Below, piece by piece: positions 43,354-51,993 of a stretch of DNA of 64,000 nt. Numbering within the stretch: the stretch's first letter is position 1; every line of letters begins with the position of its first letter. Source of the DNA: Paenibacillus oleatilyticus. Lineage in GTDB: Bacteria; Bacillota; Bacilli; Paenibacillales; NBRC-103111. The stretch spans positions 35,276-99,275 of the forward strand of contig NZ_JAHNZO010000031.1 of assembly GCF_018998565.1 (NCBI RefSeq). The letters run 5' to 3'. The notes under the pieces were generated by a model. That model saw only the letters and a program-made list of their open reading frames with translations, ran no database searches and was not told where the DNA came from. The position numbers and the translations under genes were made by a program.

Positions 43354-44724
43354 ATGGCTGTTGTCGTATTGCAGAAAAAAAGAAAAAAACGGTTGGAAGA
43401 AGGCCATCCGTGGGTGTACCGCTCGGAAATCGAACGCATGGAGGGCGAAGCGCCGCCGGGAGGGCTCGTATCCGTACATACGCACGCCGGTCAATATTTG
43501 GCGACCGGGTATTATAATCCGGCTTCGCAATTGACCGTGCGGATTGTTTCCTACGAACCGATGGAAGAAATGACGCACGCCTACTTTGTCCGCCGGATGC
43601 AAGAGTGCAAAGAGCACCGGGAACGATTTTTACCGAACGCCGGGTCGTATCGGCTCGTTTACGGCGAGTCGGATTTCCTTCCGGGACTGATCGTGGACAA
43701 GTTTGAGGACGTGCTGGTGGTACAGATTTTAACGCTCGGCATGGAGCGGGTGCGGGAGTCGGTCCTCTCTGCGTTGGTCGAGGTGATGCGGCCAGCCGGC
43801 ATTTACGAGCGCAGCGACGTCTCCGTGCGGCAGCTCGAAGGCCTGGAGCAGCGGACCGGTGTACTGTACGGCGAATGCCCGCAGCATGTCACGATCCGCG
43901 AGAACGGGATCGTTCTGGAAGTGGATATTGCGCAGGGGCAGAAGACTGGTTATTTTTTTGACCAGCGGGAAAACCGGGCCGCTTTGGAACCGCTCATGAA
44001 GGGCTGGGGCAAACGGAGCGGCATTGAGCTGCAAGAGCGGGTGTTGGACGACGGGACGGTAAAGCGTGTGCCGGTCAACCGGAACGGCAGCGAAGTGACG
44101 TTTCCTTATTGGGACGGCGCGACGGTGCTGGAATGCTTCTCGCATACCGGCAGCTTTACGCTTCATGCGTGCCAATTCGGCGCCAAAAAAGTAACGTGCC
44201 TCGACATTTCCGAGCATGCCGTCGAAACGGCCAAGCGGAACGTGGAGCTGAATGGCTTCAGCGATCGGGTCGAGTTCGTCGTCGCCGACGCGTTCGATTA
44301 CCTGCGCGCGCAGGCCCGCGGCTTGGATCTGCGGCAGGAGCGTGGAAAAGCGGGCGAGCAGAAGGTCGATACGTCGGTGCCTCTTGCCGCGAAAGGCAGA
44401 ACGTGGGGCGTGGTCATTTTGGACCCGCCGGCCTTCGCCAAATCGCGGAGCGCGGTCGAAGGCGCTTGCCGCGGCTACAAGGATATTAACCTGCACGGCA
44501 TGAAGCTGGTAAACGAAGGCGGGTACTTGGTGACGGCGAGCTGCTCCTACCATATGAAGCCGGAGCTGTTCCTCGAAACGATCCATGCGGCTGCCCACGA
44601 TGCGGGAAAAACGCTGCGTCTGATCGAATTCCGCAATGCCGGCAAGGACCATCCCCGCATTCTCGGGGTGGACGAAGGCAACTATTTGAAGTTCGCTATT
44701 TTTGAGGTTCGCAGCAAGCGATAA
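43354..44724 (+). CDS. RlmI-like class I SAM rRNA methyltransferase
   Basis: The N-terminus is a PUA domain (RLEEGHPWVYRSEIERMEG); the C-terminal SAM domain has ECFSHTGSFTLHA, CLDISEHAVETAKRNVELNG and the catalytic-loop motif LDPPAFAKS. It resembles RlmI/YwbD enzymes that methylate 23S rRNA cytosine C5. At 456 residues it is about 60 longer than usual; extra segments lie before motif I (GWGKRSGIELQERVLDDGTV) and after DAFDYLRA. Target position is inferred from the family only. Confidence 0.88.
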   Translation: MAVVVLQKKRKKRLEEGHPWVYRSEIERMEGEAPPGGLVSVHTHAGQYLATGYYNPASQLTVRIVSYEPMEEMTHAYFVRRMQECKEHRERFLPNAGSYRLVYGESDFLPGLIVDKFEDVLVVQILTLGMERVRESVLSALVEVMRPAGIYERSDVSVRQLEGLEQRTGVLYGECPQHVTIRENGIVLEVDIAQGQKTGYFFDQRENRAALEPLMKGWGKRSGIELQERVLDDGTVKRVPVNRNGSEVTFPYWDGATVLECFSHTGSFTLHACQFGAKKVTCLDISEHAVETAKRNVELNGFSDRVEFVVADAFDYLRAQARGLDLRQERGKAGEQKVDTSVPLAAKGRTWGVVILDPPAFAKSRSAVEGACRGYKDINLHGMKLVNEGGYLVTASCSYHMKPELFLETIHAAAHDAGKTLRLIEFRNAGKDHPRILGVDEGNYLKFAIFEVRSKR

Positions 44725-44741
44725 CAGAATCAGCAAGAAAC

Positions 44742-44779
44742 AAGCCTTAGTTCGGTTAACAGCCGCACTAAGGCTTTTT
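44742..44779 (+). terminator. Terminator after the RlmI-like gene
   Basis: AAGCCTTAGT (44742-44751) and ACTAAGGCTT (44767-44776) form a 10-bp stem followed by TTT and G. Confidence 0.82.
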
Positions 44780-44873
44780 GATTCCTTGGGGATAGATTTG
44801 ACGGCGGGGAGGCCGTTGTATTATGATCCTTGCGGTAGCTTCTTCATAAGATGATTTCGGAGGTGCAGATTTG

Positions 44874-45476
44874 ATGAATTCGAACATGTCGTTAACCGAG
44901 GCGATTCGCGGCCGGAGAAGCGTAGGGCGTGTCAAGAGCGATCCGATCGCGCGGGAAGTGATCGAGCAGCTGCTGGAAGCGGGCAACTGGGCGCCCAGCC
45001 ATCATGCGACCGAGCCATGGCGCTTTTATGTGATGACCGGCGGAGGCCGACAGGCGTTGGCTGATGCGTATGCAGATATTGCGGCAGAAGGGGCCGAAGG
45101 CGTGTCCGGACAAGAGCTGGAGGAGCTGCGGGCGAAGCAGGCGGCCAAAGCGTTCCGTGCGCCGGTGGTGATCGCTATTGCCGTATCCCCGTCCACAGCG
45201 AAAGGGGTCAGCCGCATTGAGGAGTTTGCCGCAGCGCACGCCGCCGTGCAAAATATGCTGCTGATGGCGCATGCGCTCGGACTCGGGACGATCTGGCGGA
45301 CCGGGGAGCCGGCTTATCATCCGCGGATGAAGCAGGCATTCGGTCTCGGCGAAGCCGATGCGATCGTAGGACTGGTGTACGTCGGCATTCCGGAGACGAC
45401 GCCATCCGAAGGCAAACGCCGTCCGGCCGCGGACAAAACGGTATGGATGACCGGCGAGGCCGACAGCAAGCTGTGA
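44874..45476 (+). CDS. Nitroreductase family protein
   Basis: This 200-residue protein belongs to the FMN-dependent nitroreductase family of the YdjA/NfnB type: AIRGRRSVGRVKSDPI near the start, NWAPSHHATEPWRFYV for FMN binding, and GLGTIWRTGEPAYHPRMK. GGAGGTG at 44859-44865 supports ATG 44874; TTG 44871 is too close. The physiological substrate is unknown. Confidence 0.88.
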   Translation: MNSNMSLTEAIRGRRSVGRVKSDPIAREVIEQLLEAGNWAPSHHATEPWRFYVMTGGGRQALADAYADIAAEGAEGVSGQELEELRAKQAAKAFRAPVVIAIAVSPSTAKGVSRIEEFAAAHAAVQNMLLMAHALGLGTIWRTGEPAYHPRMKQAFGLGEADAIVGLVYVGIPETTPSEGKRRPAADKTVWMTGEADSKL

Positions 45477-45501
45477 TCTGCTTCCCATGCTGCCGAAGGG
45501 G

Positions 45502-46389
45502 CTATTCCGAATCCGTCTGACTTCGGGCTTGAACGGACCGGGCGTATTCGGAAGGGCTCATGCCGGCCGATTTTTTGAACGCTTTGGAAAAATAATGCGG
45601 CCCGCTGAAGCCCAGCATCGCGGCAATTTCGGAGAAGTTATACGTCTTCTCCCGAATCAGCGATTTGGCCCGGCCGATCTTTAATTGATTGTAATAAGAC
45701 ATGACGGACAATCCGGTCTGGCGCTTGAATTGTTCTTTCAGCCGGGTTTTGGCCACATGCAGCGCCTCGCTGATTTCCCCGAGCGATACGTTTCCTTCCA
45801 CATGGTCCTCCAAGTAACCGATAACCCTACGGGCCAACGCTTCGTTGTCCTTCTCCCTTGCCGTAAATGAAAGCGGCTTGCTCGTCTCCGCATGTCCTAG
45901 CCTGCGCAGAAGGCGGATCATGAACGTCTGCAAATACAGCTGGATCAGCTGCTCGCTTCCGACAGGCGCGTCCTGCCGCCGCTTGAGCGGGTACCGAAAC
46001 GGGAATTCGAACGCATGCTTTCCCTCCTTGACGATCTCCGCCAGAAGATTCCGCTCCGTATCCTCCAAGTGGACAATTTGCCGCGCAAACCGCTTCATCG
46101 CTTCAGACCGACAGTCGAACGTCAGGACGATAATGTTCGGAGCGGTGCCTTCACAGGCGTAAAAGCTGTGAAATTCGTCGGGCTCATGAAATACGACCAT
46201 CCCTTGACGAAGCCGGTGCCGTGTCGTACCCGCCGTCACCTCCACTTCGCCCTTGTCGACATAAACCAATTCCCAGAAATCGTGCCGTTCGCCGGGGAAG
46301 ATGTAGTTTTTGGCAAATTCGAAATAGTACATCGTGATGATGTTGTCGATGACAATCGTCTGTTTTAAGCGCGTTCGTTGATAGCTCAT
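45502..46389 (-). CDS. AraC family transcriptional regulator
   Basis: The 295-residue protein has an N-terminal cupin sensor domain (RHDFWELVYVDKGEVEVTAG, VVFHEPDEFHSF) and a C-terminal AraC/XylS pair of helix-turn-helix motifs (ISEALHVAKTRLKEQFKRQTG and FSEIAAMLGFSGPHYFSKAFKK). It is divergent from the Gfo/Idh/MocA gene and probably controls it in response to a sugar or polyol. GAAGGA precedes ATG 46389; an in-frame ATG at 46428 would add 13 basic residues and cannot be excluded. Confidence 0.87.
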   Translation of the reverse strand: MSYQRTRLKQTIVIDNIITMYYFEFAKNYIFPGERHDFWELVYVDKGEVEVTAGTTRHRLRQGMVVFHEPDEFHSFYACEGTAPNIIVLTFDCRSEAMKRFARQIVHLEDTERNLLAEIVKEGKHAFEFPFRYPLKRRQDAPVGSEQLIQLYLQTFMIRLLRRLGHAETSKPLSFTAREKDNEALARRVIGYLEDHVEGNVSLGEISEALHVAKTRLKEQFKRQTGLSVMSYYNQLKIGRAKSLIREKTYNFSEIAAMLGFSGPHYFSKAFKKSAGMSPSEYARSVQARSQTDSE

Positions 46390-46592
46390 CCGGTCCTTCG
46401 TCTCCCGCTTTATTCTTACCTCCATCATACCTTGGCTTCGGGCTTCTGAAAAGCGTCACCCGCTGATGCGGGACGGGCTCATTTTGCAAAAAATGCGGCT
46501 TCGAAGACAAAGCCACGGTCGCTCCGGCTTTCTATAATGGGGGGAGAGAACCTAACCCATTACATACCGATTGCCTGGAGGAGGAGTCAGAC

Positions 46593-47714
46593 ATGAGATT
46601 GGCTGTCATTGGCTATGGAGCGAGAATACGCGGGGTGTTGAAATATGTGCAGCAGGCCAACCCCGAATGCAAGGTTACGGCGGTTGTCGACGTCCGCAAG
46701 GACAAGGCGCTGAACGATACGGAAGGCTCGGGCGATATCCGGCTGTTCGAGACGCCGGAGGAGATGCTTGAGCAGGAGAAGCCGGACGGCGTTCTGATCG
46801 GCACCCGCTGCTCCTTGCATACGGAAATGGCCCTGAAGGTGCTGCCGAGCGGAATTCCGCTCTATCTCGAAAAGCCGGTCGCTACGACGATGGAGGATGC
46901 GCTGCGCCTAAAGCGCGGCTTCGAGACCTGTCCGTCGCCGGTCATCGTCTCTTTCCCGCTACGCGTCACGTCGATCGTGAAGCTGGTGAAGGAGATCATT
47001 GATTCCGGCAAAATCGGGACGGTCGAGCATGTCCAAGCGGTCAACAACGTTCCGTACGGCGGCGTCTATTTTCACAATTGGTACCGGGACGAGAACGAAA
47101 CGGGGGGCCTGTTTTTGCAAAAGGCGACCCACGATTTCGACTATATTAACCATGTGCTCGGGCTTCGTCCGGTCAGCGTCTGCGCGATGACGTCCAAGCA
47201 AATTTTCAAGGGCACGAAGTCTGCGGGGCTCCGGTGCGTCGATTGCGGGGAAAATAAAACGTGCGCCGAGAGTACGGTCGGCACGCCGATGGAGCAGGAA
47301 TGGCCTTATTGCGCCTTTGCCGAAGATACGGGCAACGAGGATTCGGGCAGCGCATTGATCCGTTACGAGACCGGGATGCATGTGTCGTACTCGCAAAACT
47401 TTTTCGCCCGGCAAAAAGCGGGCTCCCGCGGCGCGCGTTTCCTCGGCTACAAGGGGACGGTCGAGTTCGACTTTACGACCGGTATTGTCAAGGTATTCAT
47501 GCATCACACGCCGCGGGTGGAAACGTACGAGATCGACGCGGCGGAAGACCATTTTGGCGGCGACGCGGCGCTTGCGGAAAATTACGTCAATATGATCCGC
47601 GGCACCGAGGAGTCGATCAGCACGCTGGACGACGGGTTGCTTAGCGCGCTCCTTTGCCTGAAAGCGCGGGAGTCGGCGCTCACCGGCACGTTCCAGACGG
47701 TCGACTGGACGTAG
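46593..47714 (+). CDS. Gfo/Idh/MocA family oxidoreductase
   Basis: This 373-residue NAD(P)-dependent dehydrogenase has the Rossmann start AVIGYGARIRGVLKYV, the EKPVATT motif (catalytic Lys) and KATHDFDYIN (catalytic Asp/His). Family members oxidise sugars or inositols. It has a cysteine-rich insert, CVDCGENKTC followed by YCAF at about residues 211-252, typical of a subset that may bind zinc. GGAGGAGG precedes the ATG; TATAAT at 46533-46538 is a likely -10 box. It converges on the HEAT-like gene with a four-base gap. Confidence 0.88.
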   Translation: MRLAVIGYGARIRGVLKYVQQANPECKVTAVVDVRKDKALNDTEGSGDIRLFETPEEMLEQEKPDGVLIGTRCSLHTEMALKVLPSGIPLYLEKPVATTMEDALRLKRGFETCPSPVIVSFPLRVTSIVKLVKEIIDSGKIGTVEHVQAVNNVPYGGVYFHNWYRDENETGGLFLQKATHDFDYINHVLGLRPVSVCAMTSKQIFKGTKSAGLRCVDCGENKTCAESTVGTPMEQEWPYCAFAEDTGNEDSGSALIRYETGMHVSYSQNFFARQKAGSRGARFLGYKGTVEFDFTTGIVKVFMHHTPRVETYEIDAAEDHFGGDAALAENYVNMIRGTEESISTLDDGLLSALLCLKARESALTGTFQTVDWT

Positions 47715-47718
47715 CGGA

Positions 47719-48555
47719 TTAAAGGGCTTCGCCGGATTGTTCCGGAGGCAGCCGTTTCAACAGCTGCTTGCGGGCCCGGGCGGCGGCTCTGCGTACCGCC
47801 GGCGACACATCCTGCTCCAGCTTGGCGAAGCCGGGCGCGAGTAGGTCCCAATGCTCAGCCGCTGCGGCTGAGGCATACATATTCGCAGCGTGGATGCGGA
47901 CCGCCTCGTTCGCGCTGGCGATCCAAACGTCAAGCCGCGCAGCCGTTTCCTCCGGATACGAAGCGAGAACCCCCTCACCGAGCGTGAGCGGGCTTTTTGC
48001 TTTTCCGGCGGAGATCGGGGCGTCCAACATCAGCTGCTCGGTCAAATCCAGCAGCGGCCGGCTCCATGCCGGGTTGCGGGTTTTGGCCGCGATCCGGACG
48101 GCATGGGTGACCGCTGCGATCTCGTGCGGCAAAGGCGAGGCGGACCATGCGGCCAGCTGCGGATAAAACGCGTGAAACTGCTTGACCAGCAGCGTTCCGC
48201 AGGCTTCGCCCGTCCAGCGCCGGACGATAGCGTGCGGGCTTCCGGCTAACATGCGCAGCCGTTCGGCGGTCTCATCGGGAGCGGCTGTGTAATGGCCGGA
48301 CAATAGAAAGACGGCAAGCTCCTGCGCCGTTTCGTCCCCGGATTGCGCAAGTCCGGAAGCCAGGCGGATGAGCCGCTTCGGATCGGGCAGCGCGGCTTCG
48401 ATCACTTGCAGCGCTTGGTGCTTGACGGCGCGTGCCTGTTTATCGGGTAACGTGCCGAGGACCGGGCCCAGGGCAGCCGTTAAGGCAGAAGCCGAGCCGC
48501 GTGAGGCGGCATCCGCCGCATCGCGCTTCCAGTCTTGTTCGGCAAGCGGCATCAT
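47719..48555 (-). CDS. HEAT-repeat-like protein
   Basis: This 278-residue, almost wholly helical protein is built of HEAT-like helix pairs (HAIVRRWTGEACGTLLVKQF; EAVRIHAANMYASAAAAEHW; SPAVRRAAARARKQL). It resembles the scaffold of DNA alkylation repair (AlkD) proteins, but the hallmark catalytic residues are not obvious to me, so no enzyme function is claimed. CGGAGG lies eight bases before ATG 48555. It is divergent from gnd. Confidence 0.65.
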   Translation of the reverse strand: MMPLAEQDWKRDAADAASRGSASALTAALGPVLGTLPDKQARAVKHQALQVIEAALPDPKRLIRLASGLAQSGDETAQELAVFLLSGHYTAAPDETAERLRMLAGSPHAIVRRWTGEACGTLLVKQFHAFYPQLAAWSASPLPHEIAAVTHAVRIAAKTRNPAWSRPLLDLTEQLMLDAPISAGKAKSPLTLGEGVLASYPEETAARLDVWIASANEAVRIHAANMYASAAAAEHWDLLAPGFAKLEQDVSPAVRRAAARARKQLLKRLPPEQSGEAL

Positions 48556-48707
48556 ATCAAATTCCTCCGTTTCAAACGTTTACGTTGTCACATCTTATCA
48601 CGATATTACCAAACATACGTTCTATGGGCAAGATCTTTGTCCCGGCGCAAGACGGAGCAGATCCGAAATCCGACACTCTCCCGGCAGAGGAGCAGACCAA
48701 TTCGTAG

Positions 48708-48736
48708 TTTACAGACAAGCGGGATAGAGGTATATT
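48708..48736 (+). promoter_or_regulatory. SigA promoter of gnd
   Basis: TTTACA (48708-48713), a 17-base spacer and TATATT (48731-48736). The GntR operator starts 17 bases after the -10 box, so a bound repressor would block the start region. Confidence 0.6.
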
Positions 48737-48753
48737 ATTTTTGAGTACATGAA

Positions 48754-48769
48754 TACTTGTATACAAGTA
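48754..48769. promoter_or_regulatory. GntR operator upstream of gnd
   Basis: TACTTGTATACAAGTA is a perfect 16-bp palindrome. With its flanks it matches the known B. subtilis gnt operator ATACTTGTATACAAGTAT at 17 of 18 positions. GntR bound there is released by gluconate. Confidence 0.88.
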
Positions 48770-48794
48770 CACAATATTTGTCGAGGTGATAATG

Positions 48795-49694
48795 ATGAAG
48801 CTGGGGATGATCGGACTTGGGAAAATGGGGTTCAACCTCGTGCAAAATTTACTACAGCATCAGCATGAAGTGGTGGTGTACGACGTCAACCCCGAACCGG
48901 GAAAGAAATTGCAAGAACGCGGCGCAGAGCTTTCCGCTTCCGTCAACGAGCTGGTAGAGAAGCTGGAAGCTCCCCGCATCGTCTGGATTATGGTTCCGGC
49001 CGGTCCGGTTGTGGATCAGGTGATCGATACGCTTGGCCCGCTGCTGGAGCAAGGAGATATCGTGATTGACGGCGGGAACTCCCACTACAAGCAATCGGTG
49101 GCCCGGGCGGATAAGCTGAAGGAGCGGGGCGTCCATTTTTTCGACGTGGGAACATCGGGGGGCACGGAGGGCGCGGCCCATGGCGGCTGCTTCATGATCG
49201 GCGGCGACCAAGACGCCTTTGCAACCATTGAACCGCTGTTTCAAGGCATCGCAGTCGACAAAGGCTATCTGTATGCCGGCGGTCACGGCAGCGGGCATTT
49301 TCTCAAGATGGTCCACAACGGCATCGAGTATGGCATGATGCAATCGATTGCAGAAGGATTTGAGATTTTATCGAAAAGCCAATTTGATTTTAATTACGAA
49401 GAGGTTGCGCGGGTCTGGGCGAACGGTTCGGTGATTCGAGGATGGCTGATGGAGCTGACCCAAAACGCGTTTTCCAAGGATCCCAAGCTGGACGGGATTC
49501 GTGGAATCATGAAAAGCTCCGGAGAAGGAAAATGGACGGTTCAGACGGCGCTCGACATGGAAATCAGCACGCCTGTCATCGCGTTGTCCCTGTTGATGCG
49601 GTACCGGTCCATGGAAGACGATACGTTCCACGGCAAGGTGGTGGCCGCTCTGCGCAATGAATTCGGCGGTCATGAAGTCGTAAGAAATTCGTAA
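48795..49694 (+). CDS. gnd: 6-Phosphogluconate dehydrogenase, short GntZ-type
   Basis: This enzyme oxidatively decarboxylates 6-phosphogluconate to ribulose 5-phosphate. At 299 residues it is the short form (YqeC/GntZ-like), usually NAD-preferring, rather than the ~470-residue form. Motifs: MIGLGKMGFNL (2-12 region), DGGNSHYKQS, DVGTSGGTEGAAHG, and KMVHNGIEYGMMQ with the catalytic lysine. GAGGTGA precedes ATG 48795. It opens the gluconate cluster and should be induced through the operator upstream. Confidence 0.92.
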   Translation: MKLGMIGLGKMGFNLVQNLLQHQHEVVVYDVNPEPGKKLQERGAELSASVNELVEKLEAPRIVWIMVPAGPVVDQVIDTLGPLLEQGDIVIDGGNSHYKQSVARADKLKERGVHFFDVGTSGGTEGAAHGGCFMIGGDQDAFATIEPLFQGIAVDKGYLYAGGHGSGHFLKMVHNGIEYGMMQSIAEGFEILSKSQFDFNYEEVARVWANGSVIRGWLMELTQNAFSKDPKLDGIRGIMKSSGEGKWTVQTALDMEISTPVIALSLLMRYRSMEDDTFHGKVVAALRNEFGGHEVVRNS

Positions 49695-49746
49695 GACCGA
49701 TTTTCCTGATGGATTCGTTTCATATCGATGTGATAAAATCTAGAAA

Positions 49747-49754
49747 TACTTGTC
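49747..49754. promoter_or_regulatory. Possible GntR half-site upstream of gntR
   Basis: ATACTTGT is one full half of the gnt operator and is followed by CTATGAT, a degenerate second half. It lies ~50 bases before the gntR start, so weak autoregulation is possible. Confidence 0.35.
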
Positions 49755-49806
49755 TATGATGTTTTATCACAGTTATCGAAAAACGGTCTGTATGGGAGAG
49801 TTGTTC

Positions 49807-50478
49807 ATGCGTTATCCTGCTGCATGGTTGCAAGGGTTGTCTTTGGGAGAAAGTATGGCTTGCGAATTAAGATTGCAAATTATCGCCGGGAACATTAAGC
49901 CGGGCGAAGTCATATCGGAAAATAAGGTGGCCGCGGAATTCGGAACAAGCCGGTCGCCGGTCAGGGAAGCGTTGAAAACGTTATCAAACGAAGGTCTCAT
50001 TCGCCTGGAAAGAATGGGTGCCGTCGTGAACGGTCTGAGCTCACAGGATGTTGAAGAGCTGTATGACGTCCGGTTTTTGATCGAGAGCTTCGCGCAGCAG
50101 CGGTTGGCAGAAGGAAATCATGAGGCGCTGCTCGCCAGTTTGAAACGGAACATCGACAAGATGGAATTGGCGATGAAGCACAGTGATATCGAGGAATTTT
50201 CGTATCTGGACTTTTCCTTTCACGAGTCCATCGTTGTGGAGGCCAAGCATGCAAGGATCTTGCATTTGTGGAAAAGCATCCGTCAAATCGTACTGACCGT
50301 CATGTACCTTACGACGGCGGAGGTGTTCTCCAAAGGCCAGGACAAACTCAGGTCCGTCATCGATAAGCACCGGTCGATTGTGTCCGGACTCGAATCGAAG
50401 GACGTCACCGTCATTCAATCCGTCGTTCAGCAATATTTTGCGGATTCGCATAAAACGCTTCATAGCAGGTTTCCTTAA
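49807..50478 (+). CDS. gntR: Gluconate operon repressor GntR
   Basis: The 223-residue FadR-type GntR regulator has an N-terminal winged helix (GEVISENKVAAEFGTSRSPVREAL, EGLIRLERMGAVV) and a C-terminal FCD ligand domain. The pattern closely follows B. subtilis GntR (YPAAWL at the start, LRLQIIAGNI, YDVRFLIE), and operators of the matching sequence flank the cluster. ATG 49807 follows GGGAGAG; upstream in-frame codons lack a ribosome site. Confidence 0.92.
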   Translation: MRYPAAWLQGLSLGESMACELRLQIIAGNIKPGEVISENKVAAEFGTSRSPVREALKTLSNEGLIRLERMGAVVNGLSSQDVEELYDVRFLIESFAQQRLAEGNHEALLASLKRNIDKMELAMKHSDIEEFSYLDFSFHESIVVEAKHARILHLWKSIRQIVLTVMYLTTAEVFSKGQDKLRSVIDKHRSIVSGLESKDVTVIQSVVQQYFADSHKTLHSRFP

Positions 50479-50510
50479 AAGGGCGCTGCTATGCAGGCTT
50501 TTTATTGCCC

Positions 50511-50530
50511 GTATTTGTCGACAAGTATAC
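50511..50530. promoter_or_regulatory. GntR operator upstream of gntP
   Basis: GTATTTGTCGACAAGTATAC contains TTGTCGACAA as a core palindrome with ATTTGTCGACAAGTAT matching the gnt operator spacing. It lies 85 bases before gntP. It differs from the gnd site in the central four bases. Confidence 0.65.
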
Positions 50531-50614
50531 ATGTATAAATTCATTGTCATGCTATAAATTGGGCATACTCTGGATACCGAACCATGCTCGCATGAATAAG
50601 AAGGAGAGCTGCTT

Positions 50615-51976
50615 ATGAATCGTATTTTTGGTCTTGATCACAACCTGACCTTGATTATTTGGGCGTTGCTTGCCATTGTTTTTCTTGTCGTTCTGATCGC
50701 CAGATTCAAATGGAATCCTTTTGTGACGCTTTTGATTTCTTCGTTGCTATTGGGCTTTTTGGCCGGCATGAAACCTGAGGATATCATTAAAGCGGTTACA
50801 GGCGGGCTTGGCGGTACGCTCGGAACGATTGCGATCGTCATCGGGCTCGGAACGATGCTGGGCAAAATGATGGCGGAGTCCGGAGGCGCCGAGCGGATCG
50901 CAACTACGCTGATCGACCGGTTCGGCGAAAAACGGGTACACTGGGCGATGATGGTTGTCGGATTTATTGTGGGGATTCCCGTGTTTTTCGAGGTTGGGGT
51001 CATCCTGTTGATTCCTATCGTATTCATCGTGGCGCGCAAGACGAAGATGTCGCTCTTGCAAATCGGCATTCCGCTGCTGGCCGGACTTTCCACCGTGCAC
51101 GGGCTTGTTCCGCCTCATCCGGCGCCGATGATTGCCATCGCCGCTTATAATGCCGATCTCGGGAAGACGATTCTGTATTCCATTCTGGTCGGACTGCCGA
51201 CGGCCGTTATTGCCGGCCCTCTGTTCGGCAAATTTATCGGCAAACGCTTGGCGGTAGAGCCGCCGGCCGATCTGGCCGAGCAATTCGCGGCGAAGGATAA
51301 CCGCGGCCTTCCCGGGTTCGGGATCACGCTGTTCACGATTTTATTGCCCGTTCTTCTTATGCTGATCGGATCGATCGCGACCATCATCGACCCGAAGGCG
51401 ACGAGCGGCCTCACCCGGTTCAGCATATTTATCGGCCATGAAATTATCGCCCTGCTCATCGCGGTCGTCTTTTCCTTCTTTTCGCTCGGCTTTGCGAGGG
51501 GCTTTAAGAAAGAGGACATTTCCCGCTTTGCCAGCGAATGCTTGGCCCCGACCGCGACGATCATTCTGATTATCGGGGCCGGCGGAGCCTTTAAACAAGT
51601 ATTGATTAACAGCGGAGTAGGCGGAGCTATTGCCGCGATGGCCACTCAGGCGCATGTGAACATTATCTTTTTCGCATGGTTTGTCGCCGCTCTCATCCGA
51701 GTTGCGACAGGATCGGCCACGGTTGCCATGACGACGGCCGCGGGCATCGTCGCTCCTGTCCTTGCGCTGAATCCGGGCGTGAATGTGGAGCTTGTCGTGC
51801 TGGCTACGGGCGCAGGATCGCTTGTATTGTCCCACGTGAATGACGCGGGCTTTTGGATGGTCAAAGAGTTTTTTAACATGAGCGTATCGCAAACTTTAAA
51901 ATCATGGACGGCGATGGAGACGATTTTATCCGTGGTGGGACTGATCTTCATTCTTCTCCTTAGCGTCGTGGTTTAA
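50615..51976 (+). CDS. gntP: Gluconate permease
   Basis: GntP family proton symporter for gluconate. The 453-residue protein has 12-14 hydrophobic helices and family signatures GGLGGTLGTIAIVIGLGTMLGKMM, GIPVFFEVGVILLIP, HGLVPPHPAP and the C-terminal GSLVLSHVNDAGFWMVKE. AAGGAGAG precedes the ATG. It is followed by gntK with a 17-base gap, so the two are cotranscribed. Confidence 0.95.
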   Translation: MNRIFGLDHNLTLIIWALLAIVFLVVLIARFKWNPFVTLLISSLLLGFLAGMKPEDIIKAVTGGLGGTLGTIAIVIGLGTMLGKMMAESGGAERIATTLIDRFGEKRVHWAMMVVGFIVGIPVFFEVGVILLIPIVFIVARKTKMSLLQIGIPLLAGLSTVHGLVPPHPAPMIAIAAYNADLGKTILYSILVGLPTAVIAGPLFGKFIGKRLAVEPPADLAEQFAAKDNRGLPGFGITLFTILLPVLLMLIGSIATIIDPKATSGLTRFSIFIGHEIIALLIAVVFSFFSLGFARGFKKEDISRFASECLAPTATIILIIGAGGAFKQVLINSGVGGAIAAMATQAHVNIIFFAWFVAALIRVATGSATVAMTTAAGIVAPVLALNPGVNVELVVLATGAGSLVLSHVNDAGFWMVKEFFNMSVSQTLKSWTAMETILSVVGLIFILLLSVVV

Positions 51977-51993
51977 GAAAGAGGGTGATTTCA

